The position numbers and the translations under genes were made by a program. From contig WMKJ01000016.1 of assembly GCA_009733715.1 (NCBI GenBank), positions 102,715-166,714 of the forward strand: a DNA stretch of 64,000 bases, in the 5' to 3' direction. The first letter of the stretch is position 1; the number at the start of each line of letters is the position of its first letter. This document shows positions 37,261 to 49,039 of the stretch, one piece after another. The notes under the pieces were generated by a model. It was given only the letters and a program-made list of their open reading frames with translations. It had not been told where the DNA came from and did no database searches. This DNA comes from Herpomyces periplanetae (lineage: Eukaryota; Ascomycota; Laboulbeniomycetes; Herpomycetales; Herpomycetaceae).

Positions 37261-39840
37261 TTTGTCATGTTTACCAAGGCGATTAAAGGATCTTGGGTAT
37301 ACAGAGTGTGTTTTTCCCTTTTTGATGTCTTTCACAATATTGATTATTAACTGGTCTGCTAAAATTAAATTTGGTTCAATTTCACATTTGATAACACCTT
37401 GGTATATAAATATACGATGATTAATTCGCCGAGTTTTACTCTGACGTTTACTAAACGAATAATTTAACCGGAATTAAAAATATAAGTATGTATACGCGAA
37501 TAAACTTTGCAGGTCGAAAGAAATTTTGACCGCAGGAGCGCATCCAAAACGCGGCTTTTACCGTTTTATGTCCTTCCTTACATAAGCAATATTAGTAAAG
37601 CGCATCACGTGTTGGATGGGTTCGGAATAACATCGGAGAAAAACCGCCACACAGTGGAGGTGTGGCGAGGATCGTTTGTTTTGGGGAGTTTTGGTCACGG
37701 GAGTCGTTAGGGAAAAAGGTTGAAGGAAGATTTTAGGGTAAAGAGCCGGTAAATGGCTATGTTTTACAAGGCAATTAAATCGTGTCAGAGAGATTAATTT
37801 ATAGATAAATAGTTAGTCTAATCAACGACTCATATATTTAGAGACAAGGCAAATTACCATGAGTTGCAAAGTAATATATTGATGTGTAGGGAAGGAAAAG
37901 TAACGTAAAGGCGAAGTCTAGCACTTTATTAGAATAATGTCCAATTAATTTGAAAGGAACATAGTAAACCATACAACTGTTTCTAGTACATCTTTAGCAG
38001 ACGCATAGTTTTTGGTCGGAAACATCAACTAAGTTATCACATCACATCACAAAATTTTGTGGCATACCAAAGTCAGGTTATATGATCTGCGAGATTCTAA
38101 GATATACAGCTTTATTATGGATAAAATCAAAGATAATTGACAGCCATGTTCATGTAGTTTAAGTACAACGAATAGGTTAATAGGATATAAATGGAATGTT
38201 GATATAGTGAAATGAATCTCAATGGTAGTAGAAACTTATGGATGGTAATTTAATGGGTGCTGACTGAAAAATGAGAGAAAATGGAACACGACGGGATAAT
38301 CGGTTAAATAGAAGCAGGGATATTGGGTAGAACTAAATTTTAGGCGAAAATATAGTAGAATTAATGTATAGTCTAATTCAATTAGCCTTGCAGTATGTGT
38401 ACATCAGGAAAAAGTGTGAGCTAAGCAAAGAGAACTTAAGCTAAGAGTATATTGAACCGGGTGGTTAACTCAAGCAAATCGATAAAGAGGGCCTAATGCA
38501 ATGGCAGTGTAGAAAGGAAAAATAGTTAGAGGTAAATGAGAGTATAAGCTGGAAGGCTATGGTTATACGCTAGGGGTTGAAATAATAACAAGCAGGCGTG
38601 GTTTTTCGTACGAAAGGTGTAATGTATGCGTATTCGTATGCGTAAACTGTGGCCACAGCGTCAAGGGTATTAAGATTTTGAAAGGATGGGTGTAAAATTC
38701 TTCTAGCCGTAAGATAACGAGAAAATAGGTACAATCATGCTACCATGATAGCGGTAATTGTATTAGGTAAGTTTTAAACCATGAGAAGAGCTTGTTATAA
38801 GTAGTAAAATGAGAAATCACATATTACCGTGCAAGTCTAGAAATTATTGTTAGTAGAGAGTTGAGGATGGAAAGTGTAAAAATTAATAAGACAAATGTTA
38901 TAATTTCCATGTTAAAAATAAAGTCCGTATTATACGAATAAAATATACCATTTAAAGCAAACAGACAGGTAAATACAAAAAGGTAGTGAAACAACCATGA
39001 TGCAAAAGAATGCGAGGTGAATTAACAAAATAATCTTGACTAGTTAGACCAATGGAATGTTTACAGAAAGAGTTATGAAATGGTCCATGATAATATAATG
39101 CATAATTTACGAGTAAGTGTATAATGAATTTCAGCAATACAAGTTATTAGAGTGTTGAAGTGAGTGATAGTGTAGGTTTATTATTTTTAATAGATTTTGG
39201 AGATTCGTAATATTTAAGGTGTATAATAGGTTTGTTTTGTAGGTGTAGAATTTACTAATATTTATAAAATTAAGACTAGCATATTAAAAGTGTGTAATTG
39301 ACAAGCGAAATTTGGATAAAACACCGCCCAAAATTCTTTGCAAGGAATAGCTAGGCCTATGATTAACTGGGACATTGTGATGGGAATGTGAAGAGTTTAC
39401 TTTGGCTGTGTAGCCAGGATTAATAGAGCCTATTGAGAATATTGCGAAAGAATGGCGGAATATGGGGGGAGGACTATAGGCAGTCTACTCCCCGGCAGAA
39501 GTACATGTACCCACCACCCACTCCTCCAACAACCATGCAAAAAACCACACGTGAGTTCCCCTGGTAGAATTGATAGGGAAAGACGAGGTTGATGAATCAA
39601 GGGAAAGCGAGAAGGGGGAAATTGGGAATTTGAATACTGGGAGAAATGTAGGATATAGGAATGGCGAATTGACTGGACAATGGAACAGCGCAAAACCGAT
39701 TAGGTTTACTAGGATGAACAAACGTTGTAACCACTTTACGTGGCCTGATCAAGCTTAATCTGTTGAGGAAATAATTGAATTGGCGGGAGATTTTGTTTCT
39801 TGAACCCATCAATCTTACTCCATTATTATCGAGTGCGTCC
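37261..39840. other. Long divergent intergenic region
   Basis: VPS72 and the Pumilio gene start on opposite strands about 3.7 kb apart. In this left part the plus strand is rich in purines, G clearly exceeding C, especially from 37.7 to 39.4 kb. Several 60-85 codon frames near 37.5, 39.0 and 39.4-39.8 kb occur on both strands and show no family features. I call no gene here. Confidence 0.5.
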
Positions 39841-40995
39841 ATCCGTGCCGGGCATGGCCACTGTGGTGACTGGCCATGCCCGTCCCCGTCCCGTTCATAC
39901 GCTCTCTACTGTGCCGTACCGCTCCGCTCCCTGCCGTGCCCCTTTCCTCCCTTCCCCCGCTTACTCAAATGGAATGATTACATAATTATAACATCTCTCC
40001 GACTAGAGGAGTTTTGCTGTGAAAGATGCAGAGATCCACGATTCCAATTTCTTCGCGTTCTTTTTCTCCAAATCTGCAGTCATTTCTTCCATTCTCGTAG
40101 TCGTGGGATATGCTCAGAGCCTTTTTCGTTCTTGTTTTTCTCTCTTTATTTTTTGGGGAATTTTATCTCGTTAAATTTTATTAATTTTTTTCCATTGAAA
40201 TCCACCCTACCCACCTTCTGCACAACTTTCACGTCCGCCATATTAATCCTTCTTCTCTGCAATATTCTTCTCTATTTACACCGTCGTTCAAGGTACATGA
40301 AATTTGTCTTCTCCAACTCACTTTTTTCACCCTTCTCCTTCATTGCTTCTTCAGTCCTTCAAAACTTTTCCCTACCACACTCATCGGTCCCTCTCAAAAT
40401 TTCTTTCTGCCTTCTCCACCTTTTCGTCTACCAAATAAACTGTCAATTTCCATCAAATCTCCTACCGTTACCACCTTTTCCAACACCGCCCACTAACATC
40501 TCTTCCACTGCCCCTCTCCCCTTACCTCCTCTCCACTCTTGATTCCTCGCCGCCACAACTGTTCTTACCTTCCCCAGCCTTATTGACGCGCAATCCATCC
40601 ATTCGGTTCGGGTCCTGATTTTTCCGATAAGACTTATCACCCACGCCCCTCTTCTCTTATCTCCGATCCGATTGTTCGGGCCGATTGTCCTGTTTCGTTG
40701 TCTTCTCGTCGCGTCATTGTTGTCGTTTATCGATCCATATGTTTTCTTTCTCTACTTTTTTAAAGCCCGCAAATCCACCCCCACCACAAACTCTTTAGGT
40801 GGGAATCATAGAATTCATCAACCTCAATTCCCCACGACTTTTCTCACTCCTTCCGTTAACCTGTTCTTCATCTTCCCCTCTCATTCTCTTCTTCCACCGT
40901 TCTCCATTCAAAACTTAGTTTTCTAATGCTAACTTTATTCCTCTTTTCCTCCTTACAAGTCATCCATCCCTACCTTATCCCTCTAAACCTTTCTC
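39841..40995 (+). promoter_or_regulatory. Pyrimidine-rich leader/promoter of the Pumilio gene
   Basis: The base skew flips sharply: the plus strand becomes dominated by C and T for more than 1 kb up to the start codon of the RRM-Pumilio gene. A GC-rich perfect 12-bp inverted repeat (39849-39860 and 39871-39882, 10-base spacer) stands at the left edge. The region has long open frames rich in Ser, Pro, Leu and Phe, which follow from the CT bias and lack an ATG start, so I read it as promoter plus a long 5' untranslated leader. The transcript start is not visible. Confidence 0.5.
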
Positions 40996-43900
40996 ATGCC
41001 TCAGCTTTCTTCTTCAAATGCGTCATCGACGCCTGAAGATCAATCCGGATTGGAATCGCTAGCATTTCCCTTTGATGGCAATAATAATAAACCCTCTCTA
41101 AGTTTCCTCCTTTCAACTTCTTCGTCAACCTCTCCGTCCATGACGGAAATGTCTAACATTTTTTTTCCAAAGCGGTAGGCTTTTTCTTGCTTCTTTACTA
41201 CTAGTTTCCTTCAGACATTGACTAACTCATCCCACGTACTTTCCTTCACTTCTTCAGGGCTCGTGAAACATCCACCCGAGAGACTCTTTCTCCTCACGGA
41301 ACGCGCTGCCCCCCTGTCTGTAGGAATTATACACCTCTTCGTGAAACGATCATCGAATCCCCAACTGGTGACGTTTTTCCAGACTTTAGCAGTTCTGTTG
41401 CCAGTGAAGATGCTTTTCCCCCATTTAACGCTGCTTCTATAGCTCCTCCACGTCGTACTCGAGCTGGCACTCTTCCATCAAGGTTTACAACTCAAGGACT
41501 GACCGTACAGTCTTTATCCACGGCTAGATCACACTCTAATAGATTGTCATTGTCCCCAGGTCCCAAAGAGGGAAATGTTTCTTCCTATTACTTATCCCCA
41601 TCGACCCCAGTATCCCTAAAGTCTGCCCTGTCACGTTATCGTGCAGGCTCTTTACCTCATGCAGCTACCATGCCAACAGCAGGCTCCCTTGGGTTTTCTC
41701 TCTATTCGTCAATGTGGTCCGCTGCATCTCGTGATAATAATTCCACCATCGGTGGAAGTAATGCATTGTCTAATGGACAATCTTCAGGAAACGGTGTTGA
41801 TATTTTGTCAAGTGGGGGTGGAGGAAGTGTGAGTAATAATGACACAGGATCAGGAACCGACGATCAAAAGCTTGATTATATAGATTTGGTCAACAGTATG
41901 TCTCTACAGGGCTTTGAGTCACTTGGTCCAGCTGAGATCGAAATGCTTTTGGAAGGTCACAAGGATTCCCTGGGTTCTGTCTCAGAAATGAATAACGGAA
42001 ACAGATTTCGTTCATACTCCGTTAACGCTAAAGAGCGGTATATCGATGAAGATGACACTGATGAGCAAATTGAAGCAGAGATAAACAGATTGAACGGTGA
42101 AACTAGTGACAACCAAAGTCGGCTCGTCAGGAGCAATGTCGATGGCAAAACTCCTGGTGGTCCATCCGAAGAAAGAACTCCCAGTTCGGGTTATGGGGGG
42201 TTTCGTGATGCATTCAGACAGCACAATTTAGCTGTGCAAGCGTTTGCAAATGCAAACCGTCCCCGAGCTCGTACAGCAGGGGTTTTGGATTCCCCTAATC
42301 GTTTGAAGTTGAATTTTGATATGATGGGAAGTGGTGCAGGTACTAGCGGTGGTAATGGCGGAACTGGAGATAGCACGCATGGCTCGTCTAACATTTCAAC
42401 CGTTGAGGAGTCAGAATTTGATTGTTTAACGGATAAGTTTGGAAACGTTTGTCTAAGCGAAATTTCAGAATCCCCGACAGACGAGCAAATTCGAGACGAC
42501 ACACCATCGCGGGCCCTCTGGGTTGGAAGGGTCCCGTGTAACATGACAGTTTCGTCGTTAACTAACTTTTTCAGATCATTTGGAGCAGTTGAACATTTGC
42601 AAATATTACCAAATCGTAATTGTGTTTATGTTAGCTTTAAAAATATTGAAAGCGCTATACGGGCTCGTAACCAACTCAACGGAAACGAAGTCTTCGGTAG
42701 CGGATGTGGTGGAGGAGTCAGGATTGCATTTGCACGTTGCGGTCCAGGGTCCATAATACATCCTACAACGATAAGTGGAGTTTCAAACGATATTAACGGT
42801 GGTGTCACAAGTAGCGGAGGAAATAAACGGGATGCAACTAGTTGCACGGTTCGATTTTCTTCGACGTTGGGGCGAGGTGGTAGTCTGGGTAAGCAAAGTA
42901 CGGGAGCAACAACAGCTACACCTACATCAACGAGTTCATTATCAGCTTGTTTCCGGATTTTGGAACATCGCGGTGAAATTATTGCAATTGCTCGTGAGTT
43001 GGGTGCTGATACAGATGAGAAAATCGCGCGTGTAAATCAAATAATTGAATCAGCGGCATCCAATGGAGGTATTTACAAAATGGAAATAAGCGGTATTGGC
43101 GAGTCAAATCCAAACCGTGTTCATGACCCATCACGGTTGCGTGATATTCGAAAGAGATTGGATGGTAATTCGTGTACGCAAGCTGAAATTGAGAGTATGG
43201 CGATTGCAATGTTACCGGAGATAGCCGAGTTATCGTGGGATTATCTTGGTAATACAGTAGTTCAAAAGTTATTTGAATTAAGCTCAGATCAAGTTCGCCT
43301 TGCGATACTACGACAGGTTGGACCTCACTTAGCGGAAATTGGCATACATAAAAATGGAACCTGGGCAGCTCAAAAGATCATAGGGATCTCCCGAAGTGCT
43401 AGTCTAATGAAGGGAATAGTTGATTCCTTGATGCCGTATGCTATACCACTATTTCTAGATCAGTTTGGTAATTATGTGATCCAAGGATGCTTGCGATACG
43501 AAAATCCTTTGAACAATTTTATTTTTGAGGCCATGATCAATAGATTATGGGATATTGCTCAAGGCCGGTTTGGTGCACGGGCCATGCGAGCTTGTTTGGA
43601 AAGTCATTTTTGTTCGGAGGATCAAGCTAGAACTTTAGCAGCTGTAATTGTTATAAATAGCGTTCAGCTTGCTTGTAACGCTAATGGCGCCTTACTCCTT
43701 ACATGGTACTTTGATACTTGCAATTTACCCCGCCGACGTGCTATTCTTGCGCCTAGGTTAATTCCTCACCTTGTGCACTTGTGCACACATAAGGTAGCAT
43801 ATTTGACAATATTAAAATTGGTTAATCAAAGATGTGAACCTGAGGCTCGTGATGCAATACTTCATGCAATTTTCTTTTCGGCATCTTCCGACCCTCATCA

Positions 43901-45371
43901 AAATCATCGAACTCTGGATGCTATATTACGCGATCGTGTTTGCGGTGCAATTCTCATATTCAAAGTTCTGACAACTCCATTCTACGATGAAAAGTTTCGC
44001 CATGAAATAGTTCAGAATGTTCGTGCTGCATTGATTCGTTTGAAAGCACAACCCCATAAAGGCTACCGTCGATTGATGGATGAAGTCGGTTTACCTCATT
44101 GCCGTGTTACCACAGCTCCATCCTCCGCCTCCACCGCCACAGCTCCTGGCACCGCCACTGTTTCAGCTTCCTCAACATTACCCCCTGTTTCAGCTGCTGG
44201 CCTTCCTCCTTCCGCATCTTTACACTCGTCCCTTCCTCGTGATCCCGCCTCCCACAGTCCGAGAAATGCTTCAAAGTCAAACATGATACCCCTGGCTCAA
44301 CAATCGTCTCGTCCGCCTATTCCCCTGGCGCTTTCTCATCCGCCTCTTCCTCATCAACATCATCTTCATCCTCACTCTCATCCGCATCCGCATCCTCATC
44401 CGCATCCACATCCGCATCCTCTTCCCCATTCCCATCATTCTCTTCTACATTCACCACACCCTCAGCATTCTACACAACCTCATCCTCCTCATCCCCACTA
44501 TTTTGCGCCAATTCCCTTTCAACCTCCTATTCCACCTCATCCGGTCTTTTCCCCGCACCTTGAAATTCCTGGAACTTCGAGTGCTTATGATCCAGCCATT
44601 AGTTCCCATCATCGAACTCCAAATGTTCAAACCGATCAGATTGATCTTTACCCCTTAAATCTTAACCAGATTCCTTCTCTTATCTACCATCAATCAGCCC
44701 CGTCTACCGGCCTTATTACAGTTCAAAACCCATCTCCATCTTCTCAACCTCCTCCACCCCCCCCTCCACCACAGTCTCAACCACAACCACATCCCCTTCC
44801 TTCTTCTGTTCCTTATCAAACACCACTTTCAAATGGAGTTCCAATCCCCCATCCGGCATCTCGCCCACCTGCCCAATTTTTCGCTCCTATGGGAATCAAT
44901 CCGTTTCCGCCTGGGCCACCTCCCATGGATCCGTTTAGGAGTATGACTTCATCGCCCAAAATTCAGCCTATTGTGAACCCCGCTGTTTCAATGATATCTG
45001 CACCATCTCCAGTTCCTCAACCCATGCAACCCTCCCCTGCTTTTAACCTCCCTCCAGGCTCTAGTTTCAATTCAGTTATCCCTTCCCCGATTTACCAATA
45101 TTCCCCGGTTCCGTGCATGCCTACTCAATCTATCAAGCAAAGTCAATTAATGCGAAGAAGTCGTCTGGGGCCTCCTGATGCTCATATTCATGCTCAACTT
45201 CAAGCCTCGACTCCTGTCCCAGCACCGGCTGCGATACCCGTTTCTTCATCAATGGCTGCCTCTGCCCCAACACCGGCGCTCGTTCCAATTATTCCTATGA
45301 CACCGCAATCTGTTCAATCACAGCCGTCTCAATTTCAACAGCCACCGCCACCCCCCCCTCAGCAAATATAG
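40996..45371 (+). CDS. RRM-Pumilio RNA-binding protein (Jsn1/Puf1-Puf2 type)
   Basis: A PUF-family post-transcriptional regulator that should bind mRNA 3' untranslated regions. Two exons, 40996-41174 and 41258-45371, are joined across an 83-bp intron (GTAGGC...CAG), giving 1430 residues. The second exon is open well upstream of its first ATG, and the short first exon supplies the start. Order: a low-complexity N-terminus containing PPRRTRAGTLPSRF, like the SGTLPS blocks of Jsn1-type proteins; an RRM at about 478-560 (ALWVGRVPCNM ... CVYVSFKN); Pumilio repeats at about 690-1000 (LGNTVVQKLFE, NGTWAAQKII, FGNYVIQGCL); then a Pro/Ser/His-rich tail with a His-Pro repeat near 1098-1121 and poly-Pro/Gln runs. 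RRM plus PUF is a fungal architecture. Some Pumilio repeats look degenerate. Confidence 0.93.
44370..44445 (+). repeat. Hexanucleotide repeat encoding a His-Pro tract
   Basis: Tandem CATCCN-type units inside the Pumilio gene keep the frame and encode about nine alternating His-Pro pairs. Slippage at this tract should change length by whole His-Pro units. Confidence 0.85.
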
Positions 45372-45766
45372 ATTTTTCATTTTACCGCGTTGGCATTTAG
45401 CCTTTTTACCTTTCGTGCTGTGTCGTAGCTCTTCGTGTCGTACCGTACTGTGTCATTTTAGTTTCACTTCGTCTACTGGATTAGTATATAAATACTACCA
45501 TATCTACTGCTTCATCCTTTGATTTCTATAATGGAATTGATTTAAGAACGTCGTTGTGGCCTACGTGCTTTCACTATTTTATGCGTAAATTGATACCATT
45601 TTCTCCCATTAAATCCACCCACCATCAATTTGGCTGTAAGTGTACGTACACGTGCGCTTGGGACAGCGCATGTAAACTTGGCAAACTCTCTAAATTGTCT
45701 TGAATATGCTTAACCCGATCATGATTTCAAGGCATGGGGATGAAAGCGCGTACGTTAATAACACGA
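45372..45766. other. Convergent intergenic, 3' ends of PUF gene and RPS24
   Basis: 395 bp between two stop codons on opposite strands. It should hold both 3' untranslated regions and polyadenylation signals. No other feature is seen. Confidence 0.5.
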
Positions 45767-46355
45767 CTACTTTTTAGCGTCCTTCTTTAGTGCTTTGGAA
45801 TTTTTGGTGCCCCGGAATTCCTTGCTACGGTTCTTGCGTTGTTTGCCTATTTAATGCCAGTTAGCAAATGTCAACGTACGTAATTATGAGCGTTCCCACG
45901 CTCCAAATCTTACGCTGTTGACGGCTTGCCCGTTCGGGTTTCGTTGCCTGTCCAATTCGGATTAACCGATAAGTAGGCTCAAATCGTTTAATAGCGTCAG
46001 GTGAATCATAAATCATAGCGAAGCCCGTACTTTTTCCACCGCCGTATTGCGTACGAAATCCAAACACCGATATTTGCTCTTTATTAGCCTTGTACATATC
46101 CGAAAGTTTGCTGCGGAGATCGTCCTTGGAAATATTCGGTCGATCTGGGTGTAAGACGTCTCTGCTCACTCAGTTAAATCTTCCCTTTCCCGTACACATT
46201 TGACTTTATCGTCTGATCGCATCCTTCTGGAGAAACGGAGCATGTTTTCCAGCGTTCAACACTCCATACTTCACTTACACGATCATCTGACGTCGCATGA
46301 GTAAGGGATTTCGTACGAATTTTCGCGTACGCAGCGTAACATGAGCCTGCGACAT
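45767..46355 (-). CDS. RPS24: 40S ribosomal protein S24 (eS24)
   Basis: Structural protein of the small ribosomal subunit. Three exons, 46355-46279, 46161-45914 and 45846-45767, give 134 residues, the normal family length. The start is [19 protein letters not shown], matching the conserved VTIRTRKFMTNRLL beginning. The middle has [30 protein letters not shown] and YRLIRIG, and the C-terminus is lysine- and arginine-rich ([19 protein letters not shown]). Introns are 117 and 67 bp with GTAAGT and GTAAGA donors. The upstream in-frame ATG on the genomic strand is not needed, because S24 proteins begin a few residues before VTLRTRKF. Confidence 0.96.
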
Positions 46356-46822
46356 TCTATTAAGCGTTAAACGTGTACTGTTAACATCCATCCGGAATAA
46401 ATCTTCACGCGCTTCACTTACTTGTCCCGTTTGTCTTTCCCTGCGATTCAAGCCTACCCGCGCTTTTGCCAAAAAATTTACGTGCGTCCTTGGAGTAATG
46501 GTATGTATAACCCTCCCTGTCGCCAATTATTAACGCAATCCCTTGCCAATAAATTATTTCACCCTTCCGGCTTTGCCGCACGTAACAAATTTTTCCTTAA
46601 ACTTATCCGTCACGATATCTACTGTCGTTGTGCTAACTTCAAAAGCTTTGTTTCCGCATCCTCGCTTAACGTTTCCTCTTTGTTGCTTAATAAGCCAGAT
46701 TACTGGTTTTCCAAAAATCCGCGTGCCGCATATCGCAATCTGGTGCGAACAAAGCTTGCCACGTGGATTGTGAAGAGGGGTTAGATAAAAAGCCGCAGCA
46801 AAAGTTCGCCGCTCCTCACGCC
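46356..46822. other. RPS24 upstream region
   Basis: 467 bp between the RPS24 start and tRNA-Asp. Overlapping open frames of 75-120 codons on both strands have no family features and are not called. The region should contain the RPS24 promoter, and a 5' untranslated intron cannot be excluded. Confidence 0.4.
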
Positions 46823-46911
46823 TCTCGATCGGGGAATCGAACCCCGGCCGCCTGCGAGTTGCACACCACAGCCTTGACAAGCAGGAATCCTGACCACTAG
46901 ACCAATCGAGA
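46823..46911 (-). tRNA. tRNA-Asp (GTC) with an 18-bp intron
   Basis: On the minus strand the acceptor TCTCGAT pairs perfectly with ATCGAGA, the anticodon stem CCTGC with GCAGG, and the T stem CGGGG with CCCCG around TTCGATT. The anticodon loop begins TTGTCA and is then interrupted by 18 bases before C and the second half of the stem. The insertion follows base 37, where eukaryotic tRNA introns sit. The anticodon is GTC. The mature length would be 71 nt, with a four-base variable loop. The D stem has G-T pairs, including the 10-25 pair usual in tRNA-Asp. Confidence 0.93.
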
Positions 46912-47014
46912 TATCTGCCCTGTCCTCACTGATATACATCTTATAGAGTGTTAATTATATTCAGTCCTAAGAGTCAAGATTGGAACATCACAATCGTGTA
47001 TCGACCAAACATAA

Positions 47015-48748
47015 TTATCTACAAATTTTACGAAAACAAATACTGGCATTAGAACCACCAAAACCAAAACTATTGGACAAGGCAATATCAAGTTTTTTGA
47101 CTGTCTGGGCACATCGTGGTACATAATTGCAATCAAATTCATGAGTCGGTGGACCTGGGTTCCATAAGTTAAGTGTTGGAGGGAGAATTCTCTGTTGTAA
47201 GTGAAAAAGTTAATATAGCCATTAATGTATGAACTTGAATAGCTGTAATGTTCACTAAAACTTACATCACGAATGGCTAAAACTGTAAATATAGCTTCCA
47301 CAATTCCTGATGCACCCAGTAAGTGGCCAATAGCACCCTTAGTACTGCTAACATTAATATGAGAAGGTTTAACGTGTGGATGAGTATCGTTTAAAAGCAA
47401 CGAGCGTATGGCGCGATTCTCTGCTGCATCACCAAGAACAGTTGATGTGGCATGAGCATTAATATAGTCAACATTACACGGTTTTACACCTGCCTGTTGC
47501 AATGCTCTTCGCATTGCCATGTATGCGCCCCGGCCATCGTGACACGGTGCTGTTAAATGATAAGCGTCTGCAGCTAAACCGTATCCTACTAATTCGGCTA
47601 GTATAGGAGCATTTCGTGCACAAGCGTGATGATATTCCTGTACGCCCGCTTAAAAGTATTAAAATGTTGTCCAGTTAATGGTCAATTATACACGCGAAGT
47701 TTTGTTTAAGTTTACGTTTACAATTGAACTTGATCAAATGGATAACTTGCCTCAAGAACCATTACACCAGCACCCTCACCCATAACAAAACCTGCTCTGT
47801 CACAATCAAATGGTCGAGATGCAGCAGAAGGATTATCATTCCAAGCTGTTGCCAAACTGCGCATACGCGCAAATCCAGCCAACGCTACAGCATGTACACA
47901 CGATTCCGCCGCACCAGCCAGCATAACGTCTGCTTCACCTGTCTTGATTATACGCGCCGCATCGCCGAGGGCATGCGCTCCGGTTGTACACGCTGTTGAA
48001 ACAGCGTGGTTTGGTCCCTATTCGTGTGTGAGTATCGTTTAGGCTAGGATGTGGAATTGAATACACACTCTCCAGACATGCTTACCTTAAGACCATAGAT
48101 AATTGAAATTTCGCTGGCTGCTGTATTAATGAGTAAACGTGGAACAAAATGAGGTGATACACGGCGATAGCCCTACTATCTCAATTAGCCTACACTATTG
48201 CAAACAGTTCGGTGTAAGATAAAATGCTTGAGTAAATACACACACTATGTTGAAATTCAAGTGATGTATCGTATAGTTCACTTAAATTCCCGATTCCCGT
48301 TCCCATATATACACCCTGTACAACGAATATTATTTCATTGGTAGGTTGATTATAAAAAGACACATAAACTTAGTTTACCGCACGCTCAAGATGGTTATCA
48401 TTAAGCGGTTTCCAACCTGATGCTGTAACAGCCTCTCGAGCCGCGAGAATGGCCATATCTACGTATCTCGGAAATTTTTTTGTTGTTGACGGAAACCATG
48501 GCGCATATGCCGCGATGCGACATGGTACACCGGTAGCAATGGCTTGAATTTCCGCTGCACCACGTAATTTTGATACGCCCGATTCGCTTTTCAAAAGTCT
48601 TTGCCACGATAATTCAACGCCTAAGTAAACCGTACACATGCGTACACGACCATTAACGGAAATTCATGTTCTTATCCTCCCATTTTCACGTACCAACGGC
48701 TAAAGGTGTAACCAATCCTAATCCAGTCACCACAACTCGTCGCAGCAT
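47015..48748 (-). CDS. CEM1: Mitochondrial beta-ketoacyl-ACP synthase (KAS II type)
   Basis: Condensing enzyme of mitochondrial type II fatty acid synthesis, which supplies the octanoyl precursor of lipoate. Seven exons: 48748-48694, 48620-48379, 48315-48244, 48172-48086, 48017-47751, 47637-47266 and 47191-47015, giving 423 residues. It starts [16 protein letters not shown], the usual KAS opening. The catalytic triad is visible as Cys162 in [14 protein letters not shown], His303 in [11 protein letters not shown] and His346 in [11 protein letters not shown]; the end [11 protein letters not shown] is also diagnostic. Introns are 68-113 bp. The fifth begins GCAAGT, so it is a GC-AG intron; reading through it would stop after 14 codons. 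There is almost no presequence, so targeting may be internal or the annotated start may be internal. It diverges from CBP3. Confidence 0.95.
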
Positions 48749-49039
48749 AACTTCAGCGTGTAATAACACGCACTTCCCCTCACACAAAGATCTTCAAATA
48801 TATTGAACACGGTTTTCTAAAACAAATATTTTGCATTGCACCAGCTAAGCTTAACTTATCACATTAAGGAAGATGTACAAGCGCGCAACCGGTGAGACCC
48901 ACGGGCAAGGCACGTGACAAGATACTGACAAGGCGTTGGGCACATTTTGATTTTAACGAAAGCGTTAACTTGTAAAAATGTTCTAGATAGTTTAGCGTTT
49001 CGTGATTTGCACTGACATTGTTAAGGCTTAATATTAAGC
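48749..49039. promoter_or_regulatory. Shared divergent promoter region CEM1/CBP3
   Basis: 291 bp separate the start codons of two genes read in opposite directions, both for mitochondrial proteins. No specific factor site can be named from sequence alone. Co-regulation is inference from the layout. Confidence 0.45.

Noticed and set aside
37261-37335. N-terminal extension of VPS72 by 25 codons
   Set aside because: The frame is open but its first codon is GTG and there is no ATG before MSSEEDR.
39775-40542. 255-codon plus-strand open frame rich in Ser, Leu, Pro and Phe
   Set aside because: It begins with TTG rather than ATG, its composition follows directly from the CT-rich strand, and no domain is visible. 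It lies in the presumed leader of the Pumilio gene.
46422-46784. 120-codon plus-strand open frame upstream of RPS24
   Set aside because: Overlaps other open frames on both strands, has no recognisable motif, and lies where the RPS24 promoter must be.
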